Shown here one piece after another: positions 1 to 11,357 of a stretch of 64,000 bases of DNA. The DNA is taken from NCBI RefSeq assembly GCF_954871325.1, contig NC_088778.1, positions 7,597,743 to 7,661,742 on the forward strand. Direction: 5' to 3'. The notes beneath the pieces were generated by a model, which had not been told where the DNA came from, made no database searches, and saw only the letters and a program-made list of their open reading frames with translations. This DNA comes from Gordionus sp. m RMFG-2023 (lineage: Eukaryota > Nematomorpha > Gordioida > Chordodea > Parachordodidae). The translations under genes were made by a program, and so were the position numbers. Within the stretch, counting starts at the first letter, position 1. The number at the start of each line of letters is the position of its first letter.

Positions 1-99
1 CAATTGGGGAACGATATCGAATCGATTGGCAAAGAAATTTTGCAGCTCGAAAAGAATAAGGCTATCCAGGATGACCAATTGAATACTTTGACAGAAAAG
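1..99 (+). CDS. Coiled-coil gene, first visible exon
   Basis: Open in frame 1 from the window edge. It reads QLGNDIESIGKEILQLEKNK and continues to LTEK, then a GTCTTT donor at 100. It ends in phase 0. The true exon start is outside the window. Confidence 0.65.
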
Positions 100-3000
100 G
101 TCTTTTATTAATGCTTCATTTTGTTATATTGTAATATCATTTTAAACCATATTTAAAAATAAAAATTCGAGTATATTTTTGGGTATGTATTTTAATAAAG
201 AATTTTTTTTTGCTAATGTGATTTTTCAGGTTTTCATGGGGGTAAAAAGATATTGTCAATTTTTTAAAATCAATTATAAGAATAGTGCTTCCAAATTAAA
301 ACATTTGTTTTTTCTCGATTTTGTCTTTCTTCAAATATCAAATAATGTATTTTGTAATTAGATTATGGACAAAGGTAAACGTTTTCTTTGTGTTTTATAA
401 TATAAAAAACGTATTTTTTTTTTAAAAAAAAGTTAATTCCTACTTCAATACTTTATATATTTGTTTAATAAAAAAAAATGCAAAGGTCTATATACGACTA
501 ATTTTTTAATATTGAAATTACTTAATCTTGAAAATCAGCGGAAAGTGTTTTTTTTTTAATATTAAAAAAATTTTTTTTTGTTTTCCACCCCTACTTTTAA
601 GTTAGTGTTTTAGTTGGATATCAGTGTGGCCTAATTCAAGCACTGAAATATTTTTCGCCCTGGCCCCAAAAAAATAATTTACCCATGTTTTATGAAAGAA
701 ATAATCATAAATTTAAATTATTAAGGGTTTCAGGAAAAAATTTTAAATTCCTGGGTTGGCCTGGTTGAAAAATATTTTCCATGTGCCGGGCTTTCAAGCC
801 CAATATTCAGATTTCTGAGCCTACTTTTTTCTTATTAAGTTGCAAGACTCTACATTAACTTAAAAATCAAAAGACTTCAATTAATTTTCAAAATTATAGG
901 AAGAAATAGAGTTGGATTTTTTTAAAACAAACATTAATAGTAAGATAGAGTAGATTATAATTTATAAACATAAAAATTGAATACACCATAACTATAGTTT
1001 TCTTTAATAAATAAAATTCTTTTATTTATTTTTTATAAAGTTATAAATTATATCTAACTTGATTAATTTATTAATAGTTCATTTATTATATAATTTAAAA
1101 AAAATATGAATAGGTAAATGCCTCTTGCATCATCACCAATACGAGAATGATGGAGCTAGAACTTTATAATTGCAAATACGAGCTTAGGGCCCACCAATTG
1201 ACTCCAGAAAAATTAGAGGAAATGCAAGTCTTTTTGCGAGGAACTGTCGAAAACGCCAGGCAAACAGTGTCTAGTGTAAGGACGTTGCTCGAAAAGGAAA
1301 GCGAGACTCTAGAACAAGTAATTCCTCCTATTTAAACTCCCCATCTCCTTCAGAGCATATGGTCACGGGGTTCAAGAATCAGTTCATAACATTTAAATTG
1401 TCTTCCTTTTGTTAGACCTTTCTCCAAATTTTATAAATCAAAACTTTATCATTTTTTAAAAATAATAACCAGCTTATGAAATTTTTATTTATAAACTTTT
1501 ACTTACGTTATATTATTTGTTTAGCCAAGCTCTTGCAACATTACATTTTTACTTTACCCATTAAGGATGGGTTAGACAAGCATCAAATATAAGAATTTAA
1601 GAGCCAATTTCTACTCATTACCATCCCATCTATATCATATTTATCAAAAAATAAATAAACTTTAATAGACTTCTAAAAAATGATCGTTGAATTAAGGCAA
1701 CATTATAGGTCAATTTCAAAATTATCGTTGATATATTTAAAATATGAGAATATTGATAAAGGTTATCATTATTTTCTTAATTTTCTTATACCAATGAAAT
1801 TAATAAAAATTTATTGTCATCTTAATATTTTTTTTAAAAATAACCTGCAAATAAAAAGTTATTTTATCTCCTCAAAAACTAATTATAATTATTGAAATTC
1901 TATAGGAATTTAATTTGAAAAAATAACATAAATTGTTGAGATGTGATTTAAAAAAAGCTGCACATTGCATTAAATTCAACGTTCGTTCTTAATATAGTTA
2001 TTTTTCTAATAAAAAATATAACGAAGCTGAAGAAGGATATAGTTTCCAAACTCAACTCCATTTCCTACTTAGAAGCTAGCATTAAATCGGCGGATTTCGA
2101 TTTAAAGGCAAAAAACGAAGAATGTGAAGCCAAATGCACAGCTACGGTTAATCAAAAACGCGAAATATGCGAAGAATTAAGAACTTTGACAGAAGAATTC
2201 AATAAAGTGCAGATGAAAATTAGTTTGGCGGAGAAAGTTGTGCAAGCACATAAATTAAGGTATTTGCAAATTTATTTACTTACATTAGAGATCTGTGTCG
2301 CTGAGTTGTAGAGTCTAGATCCGGACTGCTAAGTAAGAATTATCAAGGGAAAATATTATTTTTTACAGGCCTTTGACTGACTGAAGAGTATTCATAGTTG
2401 TTAATTTATTATACTTTATGAAATCAGTTTATTTTTAGTGCTTAAAAATAAATGGGTTTTTTGCGTTTTATTCCAAATGGATTGTACAATTTTTTTTTCT
2501 GCGTTTTATAATATTTTTTAATGATATTCACTTCCATTTAAACAAGAATGCAAAAACACAAACGCTGAATTTAGAAAGCACTAGTTGTTATATAATTTAT
2601 GTTTTTTAATTTAATATTATATCTTAGAGTTTTAATTTATACTGGGAGATGTATTGCTTTCTTAATAAAATGGATACTCTTTTTATAAATTGGCATATTA
2701 AACTTTGAGAATCTCTACGAAAAAGATAGTAATAATGATTGATAAAATTTACTTTGAATTTAAAAATATATAAGTCGATTTTTCGATTTACACCCAGGAT
2801 AAAGAAAAAAATATCGTACTCATGTTTTTTTTTAAATTGAAACAAACTGGATTTGTTTATTGATCATCTTTTTAAATTTAATTTTAAAATAGTTTTTAAA
2901 AATTATTATTTAACATTTAAAAAATATTAATGTGGGAGAAGTTTTAAAATTGTGGAAGATTTGTGGTAGATATATTCACGCATGTTGAGGAAAAAATTGT

Positions 3001-6000
3001 GGGAGTTCTTCTGCTGATAAGGGGAGATATGGCTACCTGTAGGTATATATATAAATAGTTACATTTTTAGTTCGAACCTATTGAACACATTTTGATACCC
3101 TTTTATTTCGCGTTTTTATTATAATTATTTTATTCTATTTTTTTATATAAAATTAAACCGATACTAATGTTATTTGGCATAATGAATTGCCAAAAATCTT
3201 AATACTCATCTCTGATGATAATTTATCCCAAACATTAATTAATTTTATTCAGATTAAAAGTCTGAGCATAACTATGTTTTAAATATTATGCTAATATAAA
3301 CCTGTTATTCATAAAGTAAAATACGTTACCTTCCAGTGCTACGACTTTTTGTGGTGACATGTGTTTAGGGATAGAATAAAAAAATATGTTTAAGTTTTAA
3401 CAATAGATTCTCAATTTTGACAATATGCATATTGTACCTAATTTTAATAGGAAAGGAAATGTATCTTGAAAAAAAGTATCTTTAAGAGTATCTGGGATTA
3501 GTGCGTATTTGGCTAATTTTAGCCTACAACAAAACAACTTAGCCGAGATTTTAGGGGAAAAAATTGGTTAAGCGTGATCAAGCTTAGATATGAAATCGGC
3601 GAAAACTTAATTAGTCAAAATTCTGCATCGGCTAAGTGTCCGTCAGCTTTCCATAAGATATGCTTAGGATTAATTTCCTAATTATTTATTTTCAGTAAAA
3701 TAATTTATTTTATTTATATTTAATGTTAATATTTTATTATTATCAACAAAAAAACATGAGATATGGTTTAATATTTAAAAAAAAGATGATATGCTGCTAT
3801 TGTAATTAGAGATCTGCAGTGCCAGGCTTCTTTTTTTTAAAAAAAATCAAGTTTGGGCTGGGTCGGGCCTTAGAATTTTTTTAAATATATTTAAATTTAT
3901 CAATTTTATGTTGAATTTTTTATGAAAAATAAAAATATTTAATTTTAAATATAAAAACTAGACTCAATATAACATATATATCTATTATTTTATTATTTTG
4001 GTACAATAATTTTTAAAAAAGAATTAATTTCTACATTTGAAATTCGGGCCAGGCCTGCAAAAGGGAAAGTCAAATAAGTGCGCCGACCTTGTAAAACTGT
4101 TTCGGTGAAACATAATCATTCAACTATTTCCTACGATTTTTCGTTAGCTATATTTACTTGAGGATAAAAAGCTTCATAATGTCTAAATTTATTATGAAAA
4201 AATTCGTATTTTAAGAGGAAGATAATATAGATAAAATATAAAAATATTGTTTGAACTTGTTATGATAATCTTTATATTTTAAAAAGGAAGGCAATGCCTC
4301 TATTTTTATTCTAGGACTGAGCATGGTACATATGTACATAGGGAAATTATCAAATTTTTTAATATTATTTACTATATTTTTCACTCATGCTTTGAATAGC
4401 CTATATAATACAAGAAGGTAAAGGCGTATTCAAAGCCTCATAATGTAGTAAATATTTAATTGTACTATCCAAATATACCATGCTAATGCCAATTGTTGGC
4501 ATTTTTTCAGAGCTTACCTTTTAATTTATTTTAAAAAAACTAAAAAACCTCCTTCGTCAAAAGATAGAAATATGATAGAAAAAAATCTATTTGTTTTAAA
4601 ATATTTACATCCTCAACATCCATATAAAATTCTATCTACAATCGTGCAATATTGCACAGCGCGTCTATTTCCTTCAAATAAAAAATAAGTAAGAGAACAC
4701 GTAAAGTTATTCAAAAATATATATCATAATTTATTTTGAGAAAAGTATATACGATTAAACATTTAATTCTAATGTCTAATAAATATTGTAATTTCAATTT
4801 TAATGGTAAATATTATGTACTTCTTTAGCTTTTTGGAGCATAAGAAATGTGCTATTCCACCTAGTTGGGCAAGATAAAGGAATAGTCAAATTTTTGCGCG
4901 TCTTTTGTCGAAATTTATTAAGAATTTTATCCAAGCGATGTAGTTTGGCAACGATTTTTTCTATTTTTGATAACTTTGGTGACAACTTTTTAATGCCTTT
5001 AGAAGATTGATATCATGAGCTAGGCATCTCATATTATTTAAAGGTTTTAGCAAGGTGTCTCAATATATTGGCGGCATTGTCGTGTGTTATAAATAACACT
5101 TTATCAAATAAGTTATAATTTTTTAGGCATTCCAATATTAAATCAGCAACATCGGTGGCTTTATGGGGAAGTGAGAAAGAAACGATATCAAATAATATAT
5201 TTATCATTTTAAAGTCTTTGATAAAATGGGCAGTGATCAGTACGATATGCCATTCAATGCAGACCATAGATCTGTTATAGATATATCGTTTTTAAAATCT
5301 TGGAAATAATTTTATATTGACATATATCAAATATTTTTCTGAGCTTTTCCTTGGCAGTGGATCTTAACCAAATTTTAATGGAAGCATTAATATTTAATAA
5401 TATATTCCGGAAGTTTTCCGATTCGAATATTTTGGAGATTATTCCTTATTATAAGTTTTAGTGTATTCATATTTATAATTGTATTTTTTCTATAGATGTT
5501 AATAGTTTTTTCGATATTTATTTGCTACCTTTAATATTATTAATGTTCAAGGCCGGATGCTTTAAATAGATATGTCTTTTTAGGATACCTAATAAATTGA
5601 TTTTTATTTATATATTATTTACATATTAAATAAAAAAAATCTGCAAATTTCATAAAAGTTGACTGAATGCTTAAAAAAAATTATAACGTATTTGATAAGG
5701 TATTATTTATAACACATGAAAATGCTGCGAATATACTGGCGGCTTTGAAAATTCTCAAATTACAGGAAAAAAAGACGCCACATTAAAACCTCTAAATAAT
5801 ATTAGATGCCTGACCCATATAATAAATCTCATAGTTTCAAAAGGATATAAAACTTTGTCCGCAAAATTATTTAAAATTGAAAAAATGTTACAAAACTTCA
5901 TCGATTGGATAAAATTCTTAGTTAATTTCGAGAAATGACTCGCAATAATGTGACTATTCATTTACTGTGCCCAACTAATTGGAATATCTTATGCTCCAAA

Positions 6001-7818
6001 AAGCTAATGAAGTACACAATATTTACCATTAAAATTGCAATAATTATTAGACATTAGAATTAAATGTTTAATCATCTATATTTTTTCAAAATAAATTATG
6101 ATACAATATTTTTGAATAAATTATGTGTTCACTTATATAATTTTTATTTGAAGGAAATGGACGCGATATGTAATATTGCACGATTATATATTATATATAG
6201 AAGATTATGATATGGATATCGAGGATGTTAATATTTTAAAACAAATATAATCTTTTCATTTCTATCTTTTGACGAAGGAGGTTTTTTAGTTTTAAAATAA
6301 ATATGAAAGGTATCTGAAAAAACGCAAACAGTTGGCATTAGCATCGTATATTTGGATTAGTGTTGTTAAACTGTTCGATTTGATCCGATTTTTAAAAACA
6401 CCCAACTAATTATTTTAGCCAGAAAAAAATTGTCTAAGCCTCGAGATTTCGTTAATAGATGTTAAAACCTTTGTGTCACCTATGAGCAAAATCTTAAGGT
6501 TGCTTTATAATTTTCCTAATAAAATTTTGTTAGCCGTTTTTAAAAATCGGCTCAAAATAAGCCATTTAACAACACTAATTTGCATATTTATTTGAATATT
6601 TACTACATTATGAGACTTTGAATACTCTTTAACTTCTTGTATTATAGGAGACTATTTAAAACATGAATTAAAAATAAATATAGTAAATATATTTAAAAAT
6701 TTGATAATTTCCCTATGTATGTATACCATGCTCGATCCTAGAATATAAATAGAGGCATTTCTTTCCTTTTTAAAAATACGAATTTTTTTATAATAGATTT
6801 TGACAACATTATGAAGTTTTTATCCTCAAGTAAATATAGTTAACGAAGAATCGTGCGAAATAGTTAAACGATTATGTTTCACCGAATTGGTTTTACAAAG
6901 TCGACGCACTTATTTAAAATTTACATTTTTAAAATCGATTTTCCCTGATATTTATTTTAGATCATCGGCAATTGAGCTACTTATCAGATACTTAATATCT
7001 CATAAAATTTAATTCTTTTTTTTGTTTAAACAACGCTTCAAGGATATGCGAAGAAGACGAACAGTACCAAGAGCAAGATAAATATTTTGAAGAAGTCTTT
7101 AAAACGGATATGGAACATTTTTTGAAAGCTCAAAAGACCGTAAAGGTTTAAAAAATTAATTGATAATATTTTCATGATAATTCTCCATAATAGTTGCTCT
7201 AAGATAATTTAATGAGAAACCTGCAGCTGGTAACATACTGTCTAAATTTGAAAAATCATTTAAGGTCAGCTCAATAATTTGGTCAGCCCGGATTTTTTTC
7301 TTTGGATCATTTTAACCGCCGGGCAGAAAAATTTTGACATCTTGACTGTGTTTTATAGGAAATTAAAAATATATAAGCAGTATATGAACAAAATGCTTTA
7401 TTATATGATTTAATATAATTTAGATTTTTTTTAAAATTCCAATCGGCCGGATTTTGTAAAAAAAGATATGGAGGTGTTTGATAAATTACATTTAAAAAAA
7501 GTTTATGGGAAAGAAAATAATAGGAAATAGGGAAACTTCTAGAAAGAGTGAGATAGATGAGTTAGGAGTAACTGAGGAATGATTTGGATTCAATATTTGT
7601 ATATTTTTTTAATATTTATTTAAGAGAAGAAAAAAACTACAGTAAATTTAAGTACAATTTTTTATCAAGTTAAAAAAAATAGTTTATAAGTGATTTTATA
7701 ATAAATTGCCAATTAAAATATATGATTTTTTTTAAAAAAATAGGACGCATATGAAGCAACTCAAATGAGAATTGATAAATTTATAGCTGAACAGAGTGAG
7801 GATGATGAAGAAAATTGA
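1..7818 (+). CDS. Coiled-coil protein gene, 3' part (5 exons)
   Basis: Five exons (1-99, 1114-1317, 2027-2259, 7043-7145, 7744-7818) join in matching phases (0, 0, 2, 0) into 237 codons ending in TGA; the 5' end lies outside the window. The product is almost wholly charged and helical: Lys/Glu/Gln-rich with regularly spaced Leu/Ile/Val, which indicates a long coiled coil, and it ends in an acidic tail (SEDDEEN). No globular domain, membrane segment or catalytic motif is visible. I do not recognise the family. Short stretches (TLEQL, and E..E.KC about 30 residues later) resemble the C-terminal half of the kinetochore protein NDC80/HEC1, but its usual YHKLARKL-type segment was not found, so this is only a weak suggestion. 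Intron 4 (2260-7042) is much the largest because a hAT foldback and other repeats inserted there. Poly(A) signals AATAAA follow at 7923 and 7928. Confidence 0.72.
100..1113. other. Intron with a GC-motif repeat scrap
   Basis: AT-rich intron. At about 600-810 it holds a patch with GCCCTGGCCCC, TGGGTTGGCCTGG and GCCGGGC motifs around an AT core, of the kind seen at about ten other sites here and probably a decayed hAT-type MITE. No coding signal. Confidence 0.4.
1114..1317 (+). CDS. Coiled-coil gene, exon 2 of the visible part
   Basis: 68 codons between acceptor AATAG (1113) and donor GTAATT (1318), phase 0 at both ends. Codon use and GC content stand out from the flanking introns. Includes YELRAHQLTPEKLEEMQ and ends LEKESETLEQ. 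Confidence 0.75.
1318..2026. other. Intron, AT-rich, nothing recognised
   Basis: Plain AT-rich intron; open frames in it are short, AT-driven and lack any family resemblance. Confidence 0.5.
2027..2259 (+). CDS. Coiled-coil gene, exon 3 of the visible part
   Basis: Begins after ACGAAG (AG at 2025-2026) and ends in phase 2 before GTATTT. Reads LKKDIVSKLNSISYLEASIK onward; heptad-like hydrophobic spacing. An acceptor six bases downstream (GAAG) is an alternative border. Confidence 0.75.
2260..4072. other. Intron 4, 5' part: AT-rich with a GGGCC-motif scrap
   Basis: Mostly plain intron. A patch at about 3815-4060 has CAGTGCCAGGC, GGGCTGGGTCGGGCC and CGGGCCAGGCC motifs flanking an AT core, likely a non-autonomous hAT-type remnant. 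Confidence 0.4.
4800..5267 (-). pseudogene. hAT transposase remnant (- strand)
   Basis: Two open pieces in different frames carry hAT (ZBED-like) hallmarks: a D-A-A-N segment (THDNAANIL), as in the catalytic domain, and the CPTRWNST box with LML after it. N- and C-terminal parts are missing; the pieces are separated by frame changes and a gap. In its present form it cannot encode a full transposase. Confidence 0.75.
5640..6040 (+). pseudogene. hAT transposase remnant (+ strand, inverted copy)
   Basis: The + strand repeats the FITH.NAANIL-like block (about 5705-5740), an HIINLIVSKGYKTLSAK-type block (about 5818-5865) and a CPT.WN-type block (about 5965-5985) of the left arm. Several stops and frame changes; more decayed than the - strand copy. 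Confidence 0.65.
6358..6577. mobile_element. Palindromic hAT-type MITE, copy 1
   Basis: 220 bp near-perfect palindrome starting TAGTGTTGTTAAACTG and ending CATTTAACAACACTA. Flanked by ATTTGGAT and ATTTGCAT (7 of 8 identical), the 8-bp duplication expected of hAT elements. It sits inside the right arm of the hAT foldback; the left arm at about 4460-4490 lacks it and shows the empty site. Confidence 0.85.
7043..7145 (+). CDS. Coiled-coil gene, exon 4 of the visible part
   Basis: Acceptor TTCAAG, donor GTTTAA at 7146. Its first base completes an AGG codon left open by the previous exon, then ICEEDEQYQEQDKYFEEVFK. Phase matches on both sides. Confidence 0.72.
7744..7818 (+). CDS. Coiled-coil gene, last exon
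   Basis: Follows a T-rich tract and AATAG. Codes for DAYEATQMRIDKFIAEQSED, then DEEN and TGA. Phase 0 entry matches the previous exon. Confidence 0.75.
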   Translation, partial: DAYEATQMRIDKFIAEQSEDDEEN

Positions 7819-8323
7819 AAAAATGGATTATTTTTTTTGTGTTTTAGTATTGTTTTAGATTTATTTATTTCAATTCATTGTTACCCTAAAATCATAATAT
7901 ATTTTATTTTGTGAATTTTTATAATAAAATAAATGTAAAAAAATTAAATACAATACGAACAAAATTAAATTAAAAAAATATTTTAAAAAAGAATAGATTA
8001 TTAATTATATATAAAAAAAATATATTTTTTATGAAGAACAAAAACATTAAAAAGTATATAAAAAAAAGATACATATCCCCTAGAGAAGATTGAATGCTTA
8101 AAATGAACCGACTGATTTCGAGAGAAATTAGCTGACTAAAATAAAATCCTTCATTGGGGTCCATAGAAATCTATCACTACATTTGAAGATCGGTGAGTAT
8201 CTCAGGCATATTTGATTAAAAAAAGGATTATGAGCAAGGAGGTAAATAAATAATATGTTTATTATAGACAAATTGTTAAGGGATTTGTTTTAAAATTTCA
8301 TTAGGCTTTTCACTACCTATGAT
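7819..8323. other. 3' flank of the coiled-coil gene, AT-rich
   Basis: Short 3' UTR and AT-rich flank. A - strand open frame here is made of Ile/Phe/Lys codons from AT runs and is not supported. Confidence 0.5.
7923..7933 (+). promoter_or_regulatory. Poly(A) signals of the coiled-coil gene
   Basis: Two overlapping AATAAA hexamers about 105 bases after the stop codon; position fits a short 3' UTR. Confidence 0.5.
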
Positions 8324-8625
8324 ACAAGATGTATCATCTCATCTCTGTTACTGACATGGTATATGGTGCCTAAAAGACTGGATGTAGGATTTAAGAAGCA
8401 AATCTCACATTTAGGAAATTGAGTGATTGTCCTATTATATATGAGAGATCCTCGATGATGGGTTGGATGGACAGGATTGTGGAAAGGTTGTTCATCATCG
8501 AGCTACCAGGAATTTAAGGTAAGGATGGATTTGGATTGAATTTCCTGGATTATTTTGTAAATCCCAATGTAAAAGAGGACAGGGACAAAGGGGTCTCCCT
8601 GTTGAATCCCCTCTTGAGATTTGAT
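8324..8625 (-). pseudogene. LINE reverse-transcriptase fragment, decayed
   Basis: On the - strand, reading down from about 8622, the translation gives SQEGIQQGDPFVPVLFYIGI, a clear match to the GVQQGDPLGPLLF motif of non-LTR reverse transcriptases. About 35 codons on comes W-stop-LDDE where the family has the catalytic WYLDDG box, then PKCEICFLN where the family has KCE..LN. Frame changes and stops break it and no other LINE domain is near, so it is an old, dead insertion. Confidence 0.7.
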
Positions 8626-9194
8626 TATGTTGTATTTTAGAAATGTAGGGCTTGAATAAAATATATAATGAGTATTCAGCATATTTGTTGCAAAAGGAAC
8701 GATGTGTTGGTTGACTTTTTATTGAATTGAGGCATAAAAATATATTTATTTTAAAATAAATTGTTATTTTTTAAAATTGCTTATGTTATATCTTAACACG
8801 TTATTTTTCATCGTTCAAATAATTTAATTTAATTAACCATTTTTTAATTTAAATTGACGATATGACCACTGGGAATATAATATGAAATATTGATATAGAG
8901 CGAATTTATAGACCCAAAGTCATTGATACTATAAATTCAATTAATTATATAAAATTTTGTGCGTTCATTATTTAAATGTATTTTTTATATTATAATAAAA
9001 TGTTGATATAGAAACGAGCAAATGAATCTTATAAAAAAACACACAACCCAAATACATCAGTGTGATAACCGGTATTATTAATGTTTAATAGAGTTGTTAA
9101 AGTATATATATAAAATATAGTAACTGTATCTATACACTTTTATAAAAATATCTATATAATAAAGACTATTTTAAAAGTATCTGTATCTATTCTT

Positions 9195-10129
9195 TAGTGT
9201 TTGCAACAGTCCGGTCCTTTTTTTCTAAAATGAGACCTGACCGAGACCATTAAGTCAAGTGAGACCAGACCTTTAGTTCAATTCGGTCCCGTTTAAAAAA
9301 TGTTTAAATGTTTTTTTGTTAAGCAATAATAGTTTTATTTTGCATGAAATTTATTAAAAATGAAATGTGTTACAATTTTTGATTATATCATCAAATCATT
9401 TTTGTTATATTATTTTTACAAAAGGATTAAACCAATACAAATTTATTGAATATAATTTAAATCAATTTGATTAGCATATTAGTTAGTTTTTGTTTTTGAA
9501 TGTGATAGCTATTTGGTTAAAAAATAAAATTGATTTATAATTAAATATTTTAATTATCTTCTAAAAAAATTTACCCATCTAATACCAATACAATATTTCA
9601 TTAATCTTGGGTTTTTATTGTTTTCAGTCCTAATCATAACTATAAGTTGGTTTTTTATTAAAGTTTTTATTCATTTATTTAAAATATGAGCTCTCAATTT
9701 GATATATATGCATAATTTACTCGTCCTTAAAGAATTGAAAATATCTGGATTCTCAGAATTATCCTATCAAAAAATTTATATAATTCTTTAAAATATTTTC
9801 AAATTTGAATTTGATCGATTTTTTTCATTTCCACTACTAATACTATTTTCTAAACCAATAGTTATTCTTTGGCTGAGGGTGATGATTCAAAAATATTATC
9901 ATCTTCTATGATTTCCATTTCTAATAAATTAAATTAATTGACGAATGAATGAACCGGAAGAATAAAATTAAACGATGAATGAGATATTATAAAATGTTAG
10001 GCATTAAATAATCATGTTTTATGTCTTACTTAATGAACATGTACATTAACCAAAAAGCAACTCATAGTAAACTTTTATCTTTTTTAATCGGTCTTCGGTA
10101 GGATCAGCAACCTGACCAACACAAACACT
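9195..10129. mobile_element. hAT-like non-autonomous element, 8-bp TSD
   Basis: 935 bp flanked by perfect 8-bp direct repeats CTATTCTT (9187-9194 and 10130-10137). Inverted ends TAGTGTTTG... and ...CAAACACT, each followed inward by GGTCC/GGTCT-type GC motifs (CAGTCCGGTCC at the left, GGTCTTCGGTAGGATC at the right). The core is AT-rich with no transposase frame. Likely mobilised by a hAT transposase from elsewhere. Confidence 0.8.
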
Positions 10130-10137
10130 CTATTCTT

Positions 10138-11235
10138 AGATAAATTTTGATATATTATATTTTATATTAAAAATAATAATAAAAATGATCAAAAAATTAG
10201 GTTAACTCCTTGAGAGGGAGGTTTCCAGTGAAACTGATATAATTCGATTTGTGTATAACAATAGAAAGCCTTTGTCTGCCCTGCCCCCTCCCCAAGCAGA
10301 CAATTAAATCAATAAAATTCATTTATTTATTTTAGACACTTTGAAATCAAAGTGTTATTTTAAGATTTGTGGTGGTTAAGAGATCAATACAGTAATAGTT
10401 CCAATTAAGAATTGACCTCTTTTCTAAAGAATACTCTTGATAATCTCTATAATCAAATAATTTACTATTCTATTTTTCCAAAATATTAATATAAGCTTTT
10501 ACACATCAAATTTTGAATAATTTTTAAGAAAGTATCGGAATCTTAATATTTTTAATGTTTATGTCAATATAAAGTTTTTATTCATTAAATATTACACGAA
10601 TTCAAGGACTATCATATTTACAAGAACAAGACATTTCCAAGGATAGGGGTGGGGGGTGGGTGGTGGTAAGAGGGTTGATTTCCCTTCACTACCATCATAT
10701 AAATCCTATGTTATAATATAAATTATATAGACTTGCAGTTTTTCGGTTAATATTTTTTCTATAACATGGTTACATAAAATGAATTTCATCTTGTGGTATT
10801 TGATATGTCTTTTCAAATATATTATCAACCATATTTTTGGACATATTTTGTTTATTGTTATTCTCTAAAGACTGACACTTTTGAAATGTAGGAATAATTT
10901 TAACTCTTCTTTTTTCTAAAACTATCGCTGCATTAACTGTGGCTACTAAATTATTTTCGCAGGTAAAATGAAAAGTTTCATCCATTTTGGAACTTTTATC
11001 CTCAAAATTCACTAAGAGAAAAATATATCTTGAACATCGTCTATAATATATTTTATTCAGCTACTGATCGTGGTTTTCAAGTAGCAAATGAATAGAATAA
11101 ATTATAATCACTTCGTATTTCACAGTCATAAAAATTATATAATACGTAAATTAAGTCGGTTGCTTATTAATAGGATGAATTAAATCTTGCAAAAATTTAA
11201 AAACACTTATTTAAGAAAGATTATTTATAAATAAT
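10138..11235. other. Intergenic, with a G-rich run
   Basis: AT-rich spacer. A G-rich stretch at 10646-10674 (GGGGTGGGGGGTGGGTGG) could form a quadruplex on the + strand. A short - strand open frame at 10770-11012 has no recognisable domain and no convincing splice or start context. Confidence 0.4.
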
Positions 11236-11239
11236 AAAA
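11236..11239 (-). terminator. Pol III T-run terminator of 5S rRNA
   Basis: On the - strand the gene is followed at once by TTTTATT, a standard RNA polymerase III stop. Confidence 0.75.
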
Positions 11240-11357
11240 GATTACGACACCTGGGATTCCCAGGCGGTCACCCATCCAAGTACTAACCAGGCTCAACGTT
11301 GCTTAACTTCGGTGTTCGAAAGGGAACCGGTGCTTTCAACGTGATATGGTCGTAATC
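11240..11357 (-). rRNA. 5S ribosomal RNA gene
   Basis: 118 bases on the - strand match animal 5S rRNA: GATTACGACCATATCACG at the 5' end, the internal promoter A-box region (AAGTTAAGCAACG), then GCCTGGTTAGTACTTGGATG and GGTGACCGCCTGGGAATC. The 5' and 3' ends pair perfectly (GATTACGAC with GTCGTAATC) to form helix I. A TTTT run follows directly, as an RNA polymerase III stop. No second copy or other RNA gene is visible nearby, so this is a dispersed single unit here rather than part of a tandem array. It looks intact and functional. Confidence 0.95.

Larger units (their letters stand above)
4073..6914. mobile_element. hAT transposon foldback (two inverted halves)
   Basis: The outer 1.2 kb at each side are inverted copies of each other. 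The left end reads AAGTGCGCCGACCTTGTAAA and the right end, reversed, AAGTGCGTCGACTTTGTAAA; a shared poly(A)/GTTTCACCGAA-type block, the GTGCAATATTGCACAG region and the CCTCAACATCCATAT block also recur inverted. The left arm encodes, on the - strand, pieces of a hAT transposase: SCPTRWNSTFLMLQKAKEVH (4800-4985) and KATDVADLILECLKN with FITHDNAANILRHL (5034-5267). The same blocks recur, more decayed, on the + strand at 5640-6040. No intact transposase remains. This looks like a hAT copy rearranged head to head, or two copies inserted in opposite directions; a palindromic MITE is inserted in the right arm at 6358. Confidence 0.8.

Noticed and set aside
3480-3660. Possible further copy of the palindromic MITE (GGCTAATTTTAGCC, TTAGCCGAGATTTTAGG)
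   Set aside because: Only short motifs agree; the TIR and the collinear order of the family are missing.
10770-11012. - strand open frame of 80 codons with VKIIPTFQKCQSLENNN
   Set aside because: No homology recognised, no splice or promoter context, and length possible by chance.
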